Below are positions 48,170 through 57,382 of a stretch of DNA of 64,000 nucleotides, piece by piece. How positions within the stretch are numbered: position 1 is the first letter of the stretch; each line of letters starts with the position of its first letter. The DNA is taken from NCBI GenBank assembly GCA_963745675.1, contig CAVUYM010000009.1, positions 1-64,000 on the forward strand, read 5' to 3'. A program made the translations under genes and the position numbers. The notes beneath the pieces are model-generated. The model ran no database searches. It was not told the DNA's origin and saw only the letters and a list, made by a program, of their open reading frames with translations. Source of the DNA: JAUIIK01 sp963745675. Lineage in GTDB: Bacteria > Chloroflexota > Chloroflexia > Thermomicrobiales > CFX8.

Positions 48170-48439
48170 ATGAACCTCTATGTTGGCAATTTGAGCTTTG
48201 ATACCGATGAATCGTCATTAAGGCAGTTCTTCAACGATTACGGTCCGATTTCCTCGGCCAGGGTCATCACCGACCGCGAAACCGGCCGCTCGCGCGGTTT
48301 CGGCTTCGTCGAGCTCGATGATGCTGCCGCAGCCCTCAAGGCCGTGACCGAACTCAACGGCTCAGAACTCGATGGCCGCACGCTGACGATCAACGAAGCG
48401 CGCCCACGCGAGCCGCGACAGCAGCGTTCGAGCTGGTAG
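48170..48439 (+). CDS. RRM RNA-binding protein
   Basis: An 89-residue single RNA recognition motif protein. RNP2 is LYVGNL (residues 3-8); RNP1 is RGFGFVEL (about 42-49), both with the aromatic residues that stack on RNA. A short Arg/Gln tail (RPREPRQQRSSW) follows. Bacterial members (Rbp of cyanobacteria and others) are induced in the cold and act as RNA chaperones. ATG 48170. It is divergent from the DEAD-box helicase gene and ends in a perfect terminator at 48493-48526. Confidence 0.9.
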   Translation: MNLYVGNLSFDTDESSLRQFFNDYGPISSARVITDRETGRSRGFGFVELDDAAAALKAVTELNGSELDGRTLTINEARPREPRQQRSSW

Positions 48440-48492
48440 GCGAGCAGCGATTCGGCCAGAACGCCGGATAGTTAATACGTTCGTGAATTGAG

Positions 48493-48526
48493 AAACCGCG
48501 CCGGATGATGTCATCCGGCGCGGTTT
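48493..48526 (+). terminator. Intrinsic terminator of the RRM gene
   Basis: AAACCGCGCCGGATGA (48493-48508) pairs perfectly with 48511-48526 around TG, then TT. It is 53 bp after the RRM stop codon. Confidence 0.75.
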
Positions 48527-48689
48527 TGCGTGCCCACTTTCCGGGTAGAGTTATTTGCCGTCATCTAGACCGGAGACTGAAATGTCAGGTCACTCGCTTA
48601 TCATTTCGAGTGCAAGGAGAAATCTCAGGAGAACGCTAGAACGGCCTCAGACTGAGATCTCTCACTCCGCATTCCAAACGCATCGCCCA

Positions 48690-48782
48690 TGGCATCCCGA
48701 GGTACGAGGGATCTAGCTACCCGCCTGTGTGGCTTGCCTGTAGCTAGATCCTTCATTGCGCGAAGCCTCCATTCAGGATGCC
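48690..48782. repeat. Imperfect inverted-repeat element
   Basis: Outer arms TGGCATCC (48690-48697) and GGATGCCA (48776-48783) and perfect inner arms GATCTAGCTAC (48710-48720) and GTAGCTAGATC (48740-48750) form a stem-loop of about 93 bp. The outer TGGCATCCC and GGGATCT motifs match the element at 26009-26154. It lies in the 384-bp gap 48440-48823, which otherwise holds only the RRM terminator. Confidence 0.6.
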
Positions 48783-48823
48783 AACGGGTAGCGTTTGGGC
48801 GCCGCTGGCGCCTTGCGACGCTA

Positions 48824-50225
48824 CTACGGTTTGATGTTCTGGTTGACGCTGAAGACATTCTCAGGATCGTACTTGCGCTTGATCCCGACAATGCGATCAT
48901 AGTTCTTGCCGTAGGCAGCCCGCACGCGCTCGTCGCCCTCCCCGTCGGTCATGAAGTTCACGTAGCCACCCGGATCTGAGTAGGGCCGCAATTCTTCATG
49001 GTAGGCACGCAATTCCGGGATACGACTTTCGACAAGGGCCGGATCAGGGTTGATATTCAGCAGGTTGTGGGTCGCTAGCGCGTCACGGAATGGCCATGCC
49101 ATGTCACCCGAATCCCGATCGTGGACCGCGCCGTTCAGCGGATAGATATGAGCGCCCGACCACGGATCCTGCACATTGGGAGCCTGCCGGGCATGTATCG
49201 CAATAGCTTCGTCAGGAAGATCGTTGATGATATCCGACTTCCAGTAGTGACTGAGGCCATCGTGGTAGAGATCGTCAAACATCGATTGCACTGCCGGGTA
49301 CGGAATCGGTCCAGCAAGATCGAGCGCAGGTTCGGTCAGCTCGCGGAACGGCCTTGCGGCATCCTCGCCCTCCTGCGACGTCGCCGCTATGGCAGATCAT
49401 GAAGAGGGCTGCCGGAACGAAGTGCAGTTCCTCCGGGATGAACGGCGCCGGTGCTCCCTGGTGAAAGCCGAAGAAGGCACTCGTTTCGCGCGGCGCTTGC
49501 TTAACCCAGTCCCGATAGAACTCCAGCATCATCTTGGTCTTGTCGGCCGGATAGAAGATCGGCCCGCCATAGACCATGCCGACATCGTGCAGCCGGAATG
49601 TGAATGACGTGACGATGCCGAAATTGCCGCCACCGCCGCGCAACGCCCAGAAGAGATCCGGGTTTTCCGTCTCGCTGGCGGTGACGAACGAGCCGTCAGC
49701 CAGGACCACGTCGGCTTCGAGCAGATTGTCGATCGACAGTCCGTAGTTGCGTGTCAAATGGCCAAAACCACCGCCGAGTGTCAGCCCGCCGACGCCGGTC
49801 GTTGAGATGATGCCGGTTGGGGTGGCCATCCCGAATGCGTGCGTCGCATGATCAACGTCGCCCCAGAGTGCGCCGCCTCCAACTTGCACCGTGCGTGCCT
49901 GCGGATCTACATGCACATTCTTGATCCTGGACAGATCGATAACGATGCCGTCATCCACCGAGCCCTTGCCTGCAACGTTGTGTCCACCACCGCGTACTGC
50001 GATAGTCAGGCCATGCTCGCGCCCGAACCTCAGGGCGCTGATCACGTCGGCCACGTCATCGCACATAGCGATGGCTGCCGGTCGTTTGTCGAACATCGAA
50101 TTGTAGAGAGTGCGAGCCTCGTCATAGCCGGCGTCCTGCGGGAGAATGAGCGTGCCGCGCATCTGAGCTTCCAGCGGGCCAAAGGTCTCGCGGTCTAAGG
50201 ATTCTGGTGCTGCTAATGTAACCAA
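48824..50225 (-). CDS. FAD-binding berberine-bridge-type oxidoreductase, one frameshift
   Basis: About 466 residues of a PCMH-type flavoprotein oxidising sugars, alcohols or alkaloid-like substrates. TTG 50225 follows AGAAGG at 5-6 bases; ATG 50258 would add 11 residues. The flavin-attaching His is in VRGGGHNVAG (about residue 82). Family landmarks: TVQVGGGALWGDVDHA, TGVGGLTLGGGFGHLTRNYG, RGGGGNFGIVTSF. One base is off near 49370; the next frame reads EGEDAARPFRELTEPALDLA, and the end has the BBE motif KYDPENVFSVNQNIKP. The second (Cys) flavin link of bicovalent members is not seen, so one covalent link is expected. Confidence 0.82.
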
Positions 50226-50563
50226 AGTTGACCTTCTTTCTGGTGCTATTCGTTGCACCTGTACGGTCGGGAATGTGTTTCCCTCTTCATCGGATTAGGT
50301 CGATGCGTTGATCACGCTGCCGTCGTCGATCACCGTGAGCGGCAAGATCGATCGAAGTCGCAGGTGATTCAGATATCTGACAGGCTGGGTGAAATTCCAT
50401 TCCCGACGAACGCTTGTCGGTGCAAGAGGATTCGCAGTACAGTTGCTGCGCTTATGTTCCATGGATGGACCCAACCGGTTCTGTCTCCGGCCCCCAGGGC
50501 GTTGCCGCGCCCTCGGGGCCTCTATCGTTTGCTCATTTCATGTTTTATCCTCCTCTCGTGATG
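50226..50563. other. Spacer downstream of the glycosyltransferase operon
   Basis: 338 bp between two minus-strand genes. It holds the hairpin at 50489-50520 and no gene that I can support. Any promoter for the flavoprotein gene must lie in the right-hand part of this gap... on the minus strand, 50226 upward. Confidence 0.35.
50489..50520 (-). terminator. GC-rich hairpin after the glycosyltransferase gene
   Basis: GGCCCCCAGGGCG (50489-50501) pairs with CGCCCTCGGGGCC (50508-50520) with one mismatch, about 44 bp past the stop at 50564. Confidence 0.55.
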
Positions 50564-52695
50564 CTAGAGCAGCTTTGCGATCTTGTCAGCCGCACGTTGA
50601 GCGCCCCCGTTTTCCACGGCCCGATATTCTGGAAGAGCTTGCATCAAACGGGTTAGACGCTCCGAGATGGAACACGCATCCGCTTCGCTGTAGGGGACAC
50701 GAGCCCAGCTAGGTACGCCATAGTTCTCCAACCGGTGGGCGACGTGGAGGTTTTGTTCGAAGTGATGCGTCAACGGGAAATACAGGAATGGCGTGCCCGC
50801 TGTTACCAGTTCCATCGTCGTTGAAAGTCCGCCCTGCACGAGAGCGACGTCGGTCGCCGCCAGCATCTCATAGAGATTGTGGACATAGCCGAGATATTCA
50901 ATGCCTGGTATCTGAGGCAAGCTCGCTGGATCAATACGCGGACCACAAACGACGACCAATCGGAGATCCGGGATCCTCTCTCGGGCGACCGAGTAGGCAT
51001 CTACGATTCGTCGCAGTAACGTCGCTCCGACGCTCGTGCCGCCAACAGCAGCGACAGCTATCCGTTCATCTGGCGCAAAACCGAACCGCTTGCGCAACTC
51101 GTCGCGACTGTCCAGATCGCAGGGTCGAAGTAGCGAATGTAGCCGTTGTACTCGAAATTCTCGTCGATCCAGTCGCGGATGTGTGGCAGTTCAGGACCAA
51201 ATCTATCAGGCACAACGTCCTCAGGATTACCGATATAGAGCGAAAGGTCGCGAATGCGTGGATAGCGCGCTACCTGCTCGATCATCTCGGCGTTATAGTC
51301 GGCGGTGAGAAACGCTTCCCGATCGTCCGCTCCGCCGACCATCGGCAGATAGCCGACGAAGTCGGTCATCCAGACGAAGGGCGCGTTCTTCAGTTCGGGG
51401 TTCTCGTGCAGATAGTAGTCGACCTCCCAGGCTTCGTCGCCGATCCACAGGTCGTAGTTACCTTCGCTGGCGGCGTCGTGGAAGACATGGAAATTGTTGA
51501 GCAGGATCTCATCCATGTTGCGCAGCGCCTGGAAGACATTGAGCTCGTGCTCTCCGCTCATCTCGGCCTCGATGTGCAATGACTCTCCGGCAAGCTGATT
51601 GCTGAGCGGGTGGATGCATTCGCCATTGGCTTCGAGCACCGTCGTAACCGGGTGCTGAGCCAACCAGTGGATGTCGAGATCCGGGACGAGTGCCCGTAGC
51701 TCCTTCGCTATCGCGACATCGCGCTGAACATGTCCGAGGCCAATCGGGCTGCTGACGAAGAGCGCACGTTTTCGCGAACGCGCCATCGCCCGCTGCCAGC
51801 TTCGCGTTCGCGGTTGTTCACGTCCGATGAAATCGTGAATCATGTGGTTCACCTTTACTGGATCGCGGGCGTTTGGAACGTGCCCGTTGCTCTCGAAGAT
51901 CACCATCTCTGAATGCGGAATCGCCCTGTGTACCCGCCGCCCTGTTTCGACCTCAACCGAAGGATCGAGCTTGCCGTGGATGAGAAGGGTTGGGCAGCGA
52001 AGCGCTGGAAAGTAGTCGTTCGGGTCGTGTTCGGTCATCTCCACGCAGGCAGCGATGAGATGTTCAGGATCGATCTCAAATGACCATGTAGTGAGGTCTT
52101 CGATTGCCTTGGTTGAACGCGGCTCGGGGAAATCCACGTCCGCGACGGCTTCGACCAGTTCCCGATAGCGAGAACGCATATCCTCTGCAAACCAGTCGAC
52201 CGGCTCGTCGGGGTTGGTAGCGGTGAAGAATGGCTCTAATCGCTCACGCGTTTCGTTAGGATCGGTCAGGGGCTCGGTCGAATGGAGGGCCGGAAAGGAG
52301 CTGATACTGACCAAATGGGTCACTCGCTCCGGATAGCGAGCGGCGATCTGCCCCATCCAGCGGATGGCCCAGGTGATCCCGGTCAACGCGGCTTGCTCGA
52401 TTTCGAGCTCGTCCATGATTGCGAGGAGATCTCCGGCCAGAAGGTTCGGCGCGTAGCCTGTGTCCAAGCGGTCGGACTTCCCACTGCCGCGACAGTCATA
52501 GGTGACGACCCGAAAACCGTGACGGGCAAAATATGGCGTTTGCATCTTCCAGACGCGGCTATGCGCGTAGAGACTGGCCGGGCAGAAGACGATCGTCTGC
52601 GTCGCATCTCCTGGTCCGAAGACCTCATAAAAGGTGCGTACGCCGTCGCCGGGATTCGAGGCGTAGCCGGAGGTGTGAGGCTCAAGCGCTCGCAT
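50564..52695 (-). CDS. Alpha/beta hydrolase-glycosyltransferase fusion, one frameshift
   Basis: About 710 residues in two enzymes. Residues 1-300 form an alpha/beta hydrolase close to the upstream gene (both start MRALEP.TSGY). The nucleophile elbow reads LTGITWAI: Thr108 replaces the usual Ser of GxSxG, while the oxyanion/His region SNGHVPNARDP is kept. Residues 305-710 are a MGT/YjiC-type glycosyltransferase: RALFVSSPIGLGHVQRDVAI at the N-terminal Rossmann domain and, after a slip near 51110, RIAVAAVGGTSVGATLLRRI, PQIPGIEYLGYVHNLYEMLA, VALVQGGLSTTMELVTAGTP. The donor loop (GGxSTTxE) is typical of nucleotide-sugar binding. It overlaps the upstream hydrolase stop by 14 bp (ATG 52695), so translation is coupled. 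It likely glycosylates a small hydrophobic molecule. Fusions of this kind are unusual. Confidence 0.8.
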
Positions 52696-53586
52696 AGCTC
52701 ACCTGCCTCACTGCTGATCGGTCGGGCCTTGTATTGAGAAAATCGTGAATCGCCAGATTGACCTTCACCGGATCGCGGACGTTTGGTGCGTGCCCGCCGC
52801 CCTGGATGGTGAAGAGTGCCGAGCCAGGGATCGTTGCGTGGATATCCTGACTGTTCGCGTGTGGGATGACGTGGTCATCAGTCCCGTGGATGATGAGTGT
52901 CGGGCATTGAATCGATCCGCAGAACTCTGCCATGCGCGGCGTAAGACTCTCGATGGTCGTTGCGACAAGAACCTCCGAGTCGCCTTCCATCGCCCAGCCG
53001 ACGAAATCGTCAATCGGTTTTGTCGAATGGGGTTCGGTGAAGATCTCGTCAGTGAACCACTCGACGAAATCGCGGTAGTCCTCTCTCCAGTGAATGGCGT
53101 TGTACTTGTTCCAGCCGTCACGGTCTGGCGGTTCGTTGAGAAACGGATCGAGATCGACGCGGGCACTGCCCTGCAGCCTGATTGCCGGAGCGATCAGGAT
53201 CAAATTGCTGACACGTTCCGGGATGTTGGGCGGCAAGCTGGGCTCCCGGTCTGCTGCCCGCCGACAGCGTTACCACGGCAGCTCGTTCGACCCCTAGCTC
53301 ATCAAGGACAGCGAGCGCGTCAGCTGTGTAATGATCGGAAGTGTAGCCGCTATCCGGCCGGTCAGATTTGCCGTTGCCCGCGCCCATCGAAGGTAATGAC
53401 CTGGAAACCGCGCCGGGCAAAGTAGGGCACTTGCATCTTCCAGCAGCGACTATGGATGAGTGACCATGTTGGGATGAACAGAATCGCGCGATCGGCGTCC
53501 GCTGCGCCGAACACCTCGTAGTAGCTGCGCACTCCGTCGCTCTCGTTGATGACGTAGCCACTCGTTCTCGGCTCTAGTGCGCGCAT
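52682..53586 (-). CDS. Alpha/beta fold hydrolase, two frameshifts
   Basis: About 300 residues; ATG 53586. Segments: MRALEPRTSGYVINESDGVR, FIPTWSLIHSRCWKMQVPYF, FDGRG; then NGKSDRPDSGYTSDHYTADA and ERAAVVTLSAGSRPGAQLAA; then ERVSNLILIAPAIRLQGSAR to the end. Breaks lie near 53385 and 53230. The nucleophile elbow is TLSAGS with Ser retained, unlike the fused copy. The Asp is in LIIHGTDDHVIPH and the His in QGGGHAPNVRDPVKVN. This gene is the second of the TetR-led operon; its stop overlaps the fusion gene. The substrate is unknown; haloperoxidase-like esterase or epoxide-type chemistry is possible. Confidence 0.75.
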
Positions 53587-53598
53587 TGCGTCGTTCTC

Positions 53599-54258
53599 CT
53601 AGCCATTTCCAGGCCGATCTGAATGCTTGTTATCTGCGCCGGCCGATTCTCTTGATTCAATCCACTCCCCGACCTGCTTGAGAATTTCCAGGTACGGCGC
53701 TTCTTCTTCGCTCATTCCAATGAGGTGTTGCTGTTCCATTCCGTACCAGAATGCTGCGAAAGCTGGAACGAGGATCGACGGAGGAATCTCCAGCCCGAGT
53801 CCTTGCAGATGTTGTTGAGTGACTTCTGTTAGCAGGGTGTTCCAGGCCTGAATGCGACTCTTCGTTCTCTCCGCAAGCGCCGGGTTAGCAATCCCCTGGA
53901 TGAGCAACTCATGGTGGATGCGCACGAAACCTTCGTCGAGATCTTGTCGATAGAACTCGACCGCGCGCCGCCACTTGGAGCTGAGAGATTCGTCGGGATC
54001 AGCGAACATTCCCGCCTGACGTTCGAAGCGCTGCCGTTCCAGCCGGTCGTAGATCGCGAGTAGCAGACCCTGTTTGCCGCCGAAGTAGTAGTTGATGAGT
54101 GCGAGATTGGTGCCTGCCTCGTTGGCAACGTTGCGCGCGGTCAACTTCTGGAAACCGTCTCGACCAAGAATAGCGATCGCTGCGTCTACGATCAGATCCG
54201 CGGTTGATTGAGAATCGTCTACTTGTGCCTCGGTATCGACATCTACTTGATCCGGCAC
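53599..54258 (-). CDS. TetR family transcription regulator
   Basis: A 219-residue repressor. The TetR HTH is at about 20-66: ADLIVDAAIAILGRDGFQKL, TARNVANEAGTNLALINYYF, GGKQGLLLAIYDRLE. A C-terminal ligand domain follows (EFYRQDLDEGFVRIHHELLI, AFAAFWYGMEQQHLIGM). It ends 12 bp before the alpha/beta hydrolase start and leads the operon, so it presumably represses it and releases on binding a small ligand, perhaps the molecule to be glycosylated. A candidate operator is at 54324-54356. Confidence 0.87.
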   Translation of the reverse strand: MPDQVDVDTEAQVDDSQSTADLIVDAAIAILGRDGFQKLTARNVANEAGTNLALINYYFGGKQGLLLAIYDRLERQRFERQAGMFADPDESLSSKWRRAVEFYRQDLDEGFVRIHHELLIQGIANPALAERTKSRIQAWNTLLTEVTQQHLQGLGLEIPPSILVPAFAAFWYGMEQQHLIGMSEEEAPYLEILKQVGEWIESRESAGADNKHSDRPGNG

Positions 54259-54323
54259 TCTGAGGGCCTTCCTTGTCGCGACTGGGCTACCGTCTGCACA
54301 AATCTACCGATGGTCAGACTAAG

Positions 54324-54356
54324 TATGAAACGATTGTATAAAACATCTGTTTCATA
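54324..54356. promoter_or_regulatory. Inverted repeat, likely TetR operator
   Basis: TATGAAAC (54324-54331) and its exact complement GTTTCATA (54349-54356) are 17 bp apart, 66-98 bp upstream of the TetR gene. The AT-rich sequence between them, including TGTATAAAAC, could be a -10 element. Confidence 0.5.
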
Positions 54357-54503
54357 GTAGCGACTGCAATACGCCTTGTCAATCTCTGACGCGCGCGAGT
54401 TCTTGTGAGATTAGGCTGTCCTCATGGGTCTCGAGCAGCAGAAATCGCTGCCGGATTGCAGTGATCCATGTATGGGATGGCTGGAAATGCGTTCGAAAAG
54501 TGA

Positions 54504-54535
54504 CGCACCCGGGGTAGCGGGTCGCCCCGGATGCG
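54504..54535 (-). terminator. Hairpin after the second creatininase
   Basis: CGCACCCGGGG (54504-54514) pairs with CCCCGGATGCG (54525-54535) with one mismatch, just past the creatininase stop at 54555. Confidence 0.45.
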
Positions 54536-54554
54536 AAGGGATTGTGATTGAGAA

Positions 54555-55317
54555 CTAACGATCGATAGGGGTGTTGCTCACAAGTTCATCAACGAAGCCA
54601 CAGAAGTTGTCCAATGCAGAGTCTATAAGCGCCTTGCCCCGTTCCCGAGTGGCCTCGCGTGCATCGCCGAAGGCTCCGTTGCGGGTGTATTCATCGAAGC
54701 GAAATGGGGCGGTCACGCCAAAGCGTCTGCATCGTTTCACGGAACCCTTCTCCGAGCGGGGTTACCTCTCCCGGAGCGAGTGCGTCGGTCTTGACCATCT
54801 CAGGGAAGAGTTCGAGCGCTACGGATGTCTCACCTTCGCCAGCGTGATCGGTCAGCGATTCGTCGGAGAACTGGAAGTAGGTTGAGGCTCCGATGAACGT
54901 CGGCATGAACTCCTCGCGTATGCGGGTCGCGGCGACATTCATGGCCGGTACGTTGCCGCCGTGTCCATTGACGATCAGAAAGCGTTCGAAGCCGTGCCCC
55001 TTCAGCGAACCCACGACTTCGACGAGGACCTGAGCAAAAGTCTCCGGACTGAGAGTGATCGACCCGGGAAAATTCAGATGGTGATGAGATATCCCCCATG
55101 GCATCGCCGGCGCGACAAGCAGACGCGGATAGAGGCGCGCACTGGCACGCTTGCAGAACTCGTCGGCCGCAGCGCTATCCATACAGAGCGCAATGTTCGG
55201 CCCGTGTTGCTCGATCGCGCCGACCGGCAGGAGCACCAGATCGACCTGATCGCGGATTGCGGCCACTTCTGGCCAGGACATTGTCGCAAGAGTCAGTGGT
55301 TGAGATTGAGCGCTCAT
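54555..55317 (-). CDS. Creatininase family amidohydrolase, one frameshift
   Basis: About 254 residues; ATG 55317. Motifs: LVLLPVGAIEQHGPNIALCM (metal-binding Glu and His), MPWGISHHHLNFPGSITL, FLIVNGHGGNVPAMNVA (standard NGHGGN, unlike the other copy), DHAGEGETSVALEL (Glu). One base is off near 54715, after which GVTAPFRFDEYTRNGAFGDA and FCGFVDELVSNTPID complete the protein. The substrate is probably a cyclic amide or formamide; the neighbouring genes do not tell. Confidence 0.82.
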
Positions 55318-55546
55318 TTAGAAGCTTTCCTCGCTAGTAATCTGTAACTACAGAGCAAAATGGACAAGTTCGCCGGTCTGGGAGATGCCCCGTACTGAGA
55401 GATGTTCCCTGATAACCGTGGCCAGGTTTCCGCGACCGTGACAGGATCGACAAGCTGGTTCTTTGCAGCACGGGTCAAAATCCCTTCCCATCAGTGAATC
55501 GTAGTCCTGATCTCAGTCTGCATGGACGCTAAGGATTCATCCGTAC

Positions 55547-55975
55547 TTAGGGGTCAGCGTTGAGCGGCGACCAGAATTCGACCAGGTGGCCTTCCGGGTC
55601 CCAGAAGTAGCAGGCGCGGGCGTTCATCCAGGAGAGTTCGATCGGGCCAAAGACGGGGACATCCTGCGCTTTGAGATGTGCGATCGCCGCTTCGAGTTGC
55701 TCGTCTGGCACCTCGAAGGCGAAATGTGCTTTCATCCAGCGCTCCTTCTCAGGGATTGGCGAATGCTCGTCGAAGGGCAGGACGTCGGCCAGGGAAGCGC
55801 GGCCCTTGTTGACCGCGAAACGGGCCGACTTCCCCGGTTCGCCTGTCCAGAACCAGCTTGCTCCATCCGGAGCTGTATCATCGGGAACCAGGCCAACGAC
55901 GTCACGGTAGAAGTCGGTCACCCGTTCGACATCGTCTACCTTGATGATGAGTTCGGATATGCCATGCGCACGCAT
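55547..55975 (-). CDS. VOC family protein (glyoxalase/dioxygenase fold)
   Basis: A 142-residue vicinal-oxygen-chelate protein. Start GISELIIKVDDVERVTDFYR is the first beta-alpha-beta unit; the second ends with VPVFGPIELSWMNARACYFW and DPEGHLVEFWSPL, where His and Glu could bind a metal. The first-strand His is absent (Ile-Lys), so only part of the usual metal site is retained. It lies between the creatininase and acyl-CoA dehydrogenase genes, same strand. Confidence 0.78.
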   Translation of the reverse strand: MRAHGISELIIKVDDVERVTDFYRDVVGLVPDDTAPDGASWFWTGEPGKSARFAVNKGRASLADVLPFDEHSPIPEKERWMKAHFAFEVPDEQLEAAIAHLKAQDVPVFGPIELSWMNARACYFWDPEGHLVEFWSPLNADP

Positions 55976-56089
55976 CGTGTGCTTGCCTCCGTCAACCTCT
56001 GGATTCCTTATCGTCCACGCTCATGCTGCACGACCAGCGGCTCGATCACAATGGAAGAAATACGCAACTCACACGCAGCGGTGCGTTGG

Positions 56090-57241
56090 CTAGTCGCTCA
56101 GCAACTTGCCTGCGATGGCGAGCCGCTGCATCTGAGTCGTGCCGCCACCGATCGTGAACATGCGCGCATCGCGGGCCATACGTTCGACCCGGTAGTGACG
56201 CGAGTAGCCGTTGCCACCGAGTACCTGGATGGCGCTATTGGTGACGAATATGGCCGCCTCCGAAGCAAAGGTCTTTGCGACACTGGTCGGGTAGCGATCG
56301 GGGAAACCATAGCGATCTTCCGATTTCGCGGCCCGCTCGATCAGCAATTCCGCTGCGTCAAGCTGGATCGCCATGTCGGCCAGAAGAATCTGGATGGCCT
56401 GGTATTCGGCAATCGGTCGACCAAACTGGTGGCGTTCCTTGGCGTACTCGACGGCAATCTCCATCGCCCCTTTCGCCAGCCCGTAAGCGACCGCTGATGC
56501 GCCGACGCGCTGTCCGTTGTAGGCGGCCATCAAGCGGCCAAAGCCACCCGGCTCGACGATGACGTTTTCTGCCGGTACGCGACAACCGTCGAAATGCAGT
56601 TCCGCTTCGCGCAGGCCTCGTAACCCCATTGTCGGCTCACGGTTCCCATTCCGTACTCCAGGAGTCTCTGCTTCGACAAGCACTGCGCCCACGCCGGCTG
56701 ATCCAGGGATTTCATCGAATCTCGCGAAGACGAGATAAAGGGCGCGTTCGCCGGCGCCGGTAATCCAACGTTTCTTGCCGGTGAGGATGATCTCGTCGCC
56801 GGAACGCTCGGCGCGCGTTGTCAGGTCATTGGCGGCTGATCCCGCTTCCGGCTCGGTAATCGCGATCGCGATGAGTTTTTCCCCACGCCGAATCAACGGC
56901 AGGTAGCGTTGGCGAATCGCGTCCGGTGCGAACTTGTCGATGATCTGGACTGCGCCAAAGTTTGAATCGACGATGATACGAGCGCTGACTCCACAGCCAC
57001 GAGCCACTTCGTCGATGGCTCGGGCCGCATCCCAGGTCGTTGCTTCGCCGCCTCCGACATCGGCGCGCAAGGTCATGCCCAATAGGCCGGCGCTCGCCAG
57101 CCGCGCGACATGTTCCGGCGGCACCTGCTCCTGTTCATCCCAGATTGAAGCTTTTGGTGCAATATCCCGATCGACGACGGCCTTGAGATCGGCGAGATCG
57201 ATTGTTATGGGGGCGCTATCCGCCGTTGATCCCGATATCAT
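56090..57241 (-). CDS. Acyl-CoA dehydrogenase
   Basis: A 383-residue FAD enzyme that makes the alpha-beta double bond of acyl-CoA. Motifs: AIAITEPEAGSAANDLTTRA, LTGKKRWITGAGERALYLVF, GQRVGASAVAYGLAKGAMEI, ERHQFGRPIAEYQAIQILLA, VLGGNGYSRHYRVERMARDA. At the place of the usual catalytic Glu (YEGTxQ) it has TIGGGTTQMQ, the GGGT form known from other branches with the base elsewhere. Probably acts on branched or aromatic acyl-CoA. Upstream of the VOC gene, same strand. Confidence 0.85.
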   Translation of the reverse strand: MISGSTADSAPITIDLADLKAVVDRDIAPKASIWDEQEQVPPEHVARLASAGLLGMTLRADVGGGEATTWDAARAIDEVARGCGVSARIIVDSNFGAVQIIDKFAPDAIRQRYLPLIRRGEKLIAIAITEPEAGSAANDLTTRAERSGDEIILTGKKRWITGAGERALYLVFARFDEIPGSAGVGAVLVEAETPGVRNGNREPTMGLRGLREAELHFDGCRVPAENVIVEPGGFGRLMAAYNGQRVGASAVAYGLAKGAMEIAVEYAKERHQFGRPIAEYQAIQILLADMAIQLDAAELLIERAAKSEDRYGFPDRYPTSVAKTFASEAAIFVTNSAIQVLGGNGYSRHYRVERMARDARMFTIGGGTTQMQRLAIAGKLLSD

Positions 57242-57382
57242 CCATGACTCCCTGTCGAATTAGCCCAACGATTCACGCCACTTATTATAGGAATAGAGCC
57301 GGACCATTGAGTGGCCCGGATTTCTTTTCACCTGGGTAGCGGGGTATCATTTTGTGTTGGGACCTTCGCCTAAGGAACGAAA

